The notes beneath the pieces are model-generated. The model was given only the letters and a program-made list of their open reading frames with translations, searched no databases and was not told where the DNA came from. This document shows positions 62,769 through 64,000 of a stretch of DNA of 64,000 bases, piece after piece. Position 1 is the stretch's first letter; every line of letters starts with the position of its first letter. The stretch is from positions 462,001 through 526,000 of the forward strand of contig NZ_CP118734.1 in NCBI RefSeq assembly GCF_032594935.1, written 5' to 3'. A program made the translations under genes and the position numbers. The stretch comes from Streptococcus sp. 29892 (GTDB taxonomy: Bacteria > Bacillota > Bacilli > Lactobacillales > Streptococcaceae).

Positions 62769-63707
62769 ATGAAAAGAAGTTTAGTCCAAGTCCCCCTAGC
62801 CCTTTCAGGTCTGCTACTGGCTCTGGTAGCTTTGGCCAATCTATTAGCTCCAGTTCATCCCCTTATCAAGCCTAGTTTACAAGCTCTTGCCCTACTGGGT
62901 TATAGTATTTTGTTTTCCAGAATTTTTGCTGTCTGGTCAAAAACTAGGACTGAGCTAGGTCAGCCCATTGTTGCTTCTTGTTTTGCTACACTTTTTATGG
63001 GCTTGTTATTGCTGACAGCTAGTCTTTCTCCTCTACCTTTGGGAATTGGTAAAGGAATTTGGTTGACTCTGGTTTTGCTTTACGGTGCCTATATCGTCTA
63101 TTTCTCCTATCGGTTTATCGTTCCAAGAAGGTTGGAGTTGGTTTTTCCAAGCTGGTTTATCGTCTATGTAGGCTTTGCCATGGCTGGGGTGACTGCTCCA
63201 GTCTATCAAGCCTTTAGACTGGGATGGTTTTCTCTGATTTTTGCGGGTATTTCCTTTGCTATCTTGTTGCCAGTTGTTGTGTATCGTTTGCTGCGTGTTA
63301 AATTGGTTCAGGCTCAGTTTCCCCTGCTAGCTATTTTTGCAGCTCCGACTGCCCTGCTTTTAACTGCCTATCTTCAATTGGCAGAGCAGGTAGATTTGCG
63401 CTTGCTTGTGTTTTTGTTAGTCCTGTCCCAATCCTTCTATCTAACAGTGGTTCTCTCGCTCAGACGATTGACCAAAAATGGTTTTAGTCCTCTCTTTGCA
63501 GCCTTTACTTTTCCGCTTGTCAGCTCTGCTATTTCCCTAAAACTGACCCTAGGGAAGTTGGTGGGACTTCAATCCCTCCTGTCATTTGTCTTGCAAGTGG
63601 AGATCATCCTGGCGACGCTTGTGATTGCGGGAGTAGCTTTTCTGTATGTCAATCACCTGTCAAGAGAGTTAGTCAGTGCTTGGTCCTCGGCTGAGGAGAG
63701 TGTGTAG
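62769..63707 (+). CDS. TDT-family (SLAC1/TehA-like) membrane transporter
   Basis: 312 residues with about ten hydrophobic helices and short loops, matching the tellurite-resistance/dicarboxylate transporter (TDT) superfamily, to which TehA and SLAC1 anion channels belong. Recognisable stretches are KRSLVQVPLALSGLLLALVALANLL at the N-terminus and VFPSWFIVYVGFAMAGVTAPVYQ near 138-160. The substrate is unknown, perhaps a small anion. GGAGG provides a clear start. A terminator separates it from the next gene. Confidence 0.8.
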   Translation: MKRSLVQVPLALSGLLLALVALANLLAPVHPLIKPSLQALALLGYSILFSRIFAVWSKTRTELGQPIVASCFATLFMGLLLLTASLSPLPLGIGKGIWLTLVLLYGAYIVYFSYRFIVPRRLELVFPSWFIVYVGFAMAGVTAPVYQAFRLGWFSLIFAGISFAILLPVVVYRLLRVKLVQAQFPLLAIFAAPTALLLTAYLQLAEQVDLRLLVFLLVLSQSFYLTVVLSLRRLTKNGFSPLFAAFTFPLVSSAISLKLTLGKLVGLQSLLSFVLQVEIILATLVIAGVAFLYVNHLSRELVSAWSSAEESV

Positions 63708-63741
63708 GTCTGTGAAGGGATATGGAAATTATTCAAAGCAG

Positions 63742-63769
63742 AAAATCTAGTCAAGAGGCTAGGTTTTTT
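63742..63769 (+). terminator. Terminator after the TDT transporter gene
   Basis: AAATCTAG pairs with CTAGGTTT (one wobble), ending in six T. The last T belongs to the extended -10 of the next gene. Confidence 0.7.
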
Positions 63770-63784
63770 GTTATAATCAAACCA
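63769..63784 (+). promoter_or_regulatory. Extended -10 promoter of the terminal HAD gene (leaderless)
   Basis: TGTTATAAT (63769-63777), 6 nt, ATG at 63784. No Shine-Dalgarno is possible between them. Confidence 0.6.
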
Positions 63785-64000
63785 TGAAAGCAGTGATTTT
63801 TGATTTAGATGATACCTTGTACGACCAAATCCAGCCCTTCAAAAAGGCTTTGGATAGGCATTTGCAGGTGGATGATGAGCTAGTCGGTCCCCTTTATCTA
63901 GCCTTTCGTCATCATGCGGATCAGGTATTTGAAGCAGCAGCGACTGGCAAGATGAGTTTAAAGGACAGCCATATCTATCGGATGAAAGCAGCTCTAGCTG
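63784..64000 (+). CDS. HAD-superfamily hydrolase, N-terminal part (cut by window edge)
   Basis: 72 codons are open to the window end, starting MKAVIFDLDDTLYDQIQPFKKALD. The DXDXT motif (DLDDT, residues 7-11) is HAD motif I with nucleophile Asp. The following helical cap (FRHHADQVFEAAATGKMSL) suggests a C1-cap phosphatase such as a phosphoglycolate-type or haloacid dehalogenase-like enzyme. The remaining motifs are outside the window, so substrate class cannot be judged. The promoter predicts a leaderless mRNA. Confidence 0.85.
   Translation, partial: MKAVIFDLDDTLYDQIQPFKKALDRHLQVDDELVGPLYLAFRHHADQVFEAAATGKMSLKDSHIYRMKAALA

Overview
The window looks like a chromosomal segment of a low-GC Streptococcus, most likely Streptococcus suis. 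The clues are the ftsW-ppc, tuf-tpiA and ftsE-ftsX neighbourhoods, YSIRK-type surface proteins, an LPXTG-anchored GH85 endoglycosidase, an ISL3-family insertion sequence, a manganese riboswitch in front of a calcium/manganese P-type ATPase, and a small RUP-like inverted-repeat element. The species call is inference; no database was consulted.

Layout. 1-850: 5' part of an ISL3 transposase gene with its terminal repeat. 0.86-5.2 kb: ABC ATPase, CorC-type membrane protein, pflA, secreted GH3 enzyme. 5.2-8.4 kb: reductase, single-Cys DsbA-like, NTF2-like and VOC genes with a divergent HxlR regulator, resembling an electrophile-stress unit. 8.4-15.8 kb: M3 peptidase, ppaC, trhP1 and trhP2 (tRNA U34 hydroxylation) with a structured RNA between them, a YdbC-like coactivator, BirA-controlled bioY. 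16-22.8 kb: cyclase, glutathione reductase, MacAB-like exporter, LLM oxidoreductase. 23-28.4 kb: lysS, phosphatase, ybaK, DUF368 lipid-carrier transporter, thiT with a TPP riboswitch, GH25 lysozyme. 28.5-33.4 kb: ECF S component with DUF4430 lipoprotein, ftsW, ppc. 33.5-40.2 kb: ECF sigma/anti-sigma pair, a YSIRK-secreted SH3b/Bsp protein, tuf, a DUF5648-VanY carboxypeptidase. 40.3-53.2 kb: tpiA, HAD phosphatase, HD hydrolase, TauE exporter, Mn-riboswitch P-type ATPase, TM2 and VanZ proteins, queG, prfB (programmed frameshift), ftsEX. 53.4-64 kb: tRNA-Thr with a possible integrase tail, an attenuator leader feeding a heterodimeric ABC exporter, GH85 endoglycosidase, TDT transporter, partial HAD gene.

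The most interesting signals are regulatory RNA and promoter architecture. They are (i) a leader with a 25-codon ORF, a terminator and three mutually complementary segments before the ABC exporter; (ii) a possibly bistable 88-nt RNA between trhP1 and trhP2; (iii) a three-strand TPP switch before thiT; (iv) at least five genes (trhP1, GH25, HD hydrolase, queG, terminal HAD gene) whose ATG lies 6-7 nt after a good -10 box with no Shine-Dalgarno sequence, predicting leaderless mRNAs; (v) a candidate autoregulated ECF sigma promoter; and (vi) repeated operator-like motifs in the HxlR cluster and before the SH3b protein. Two small inverted-repeat elements each abut a stop codon.
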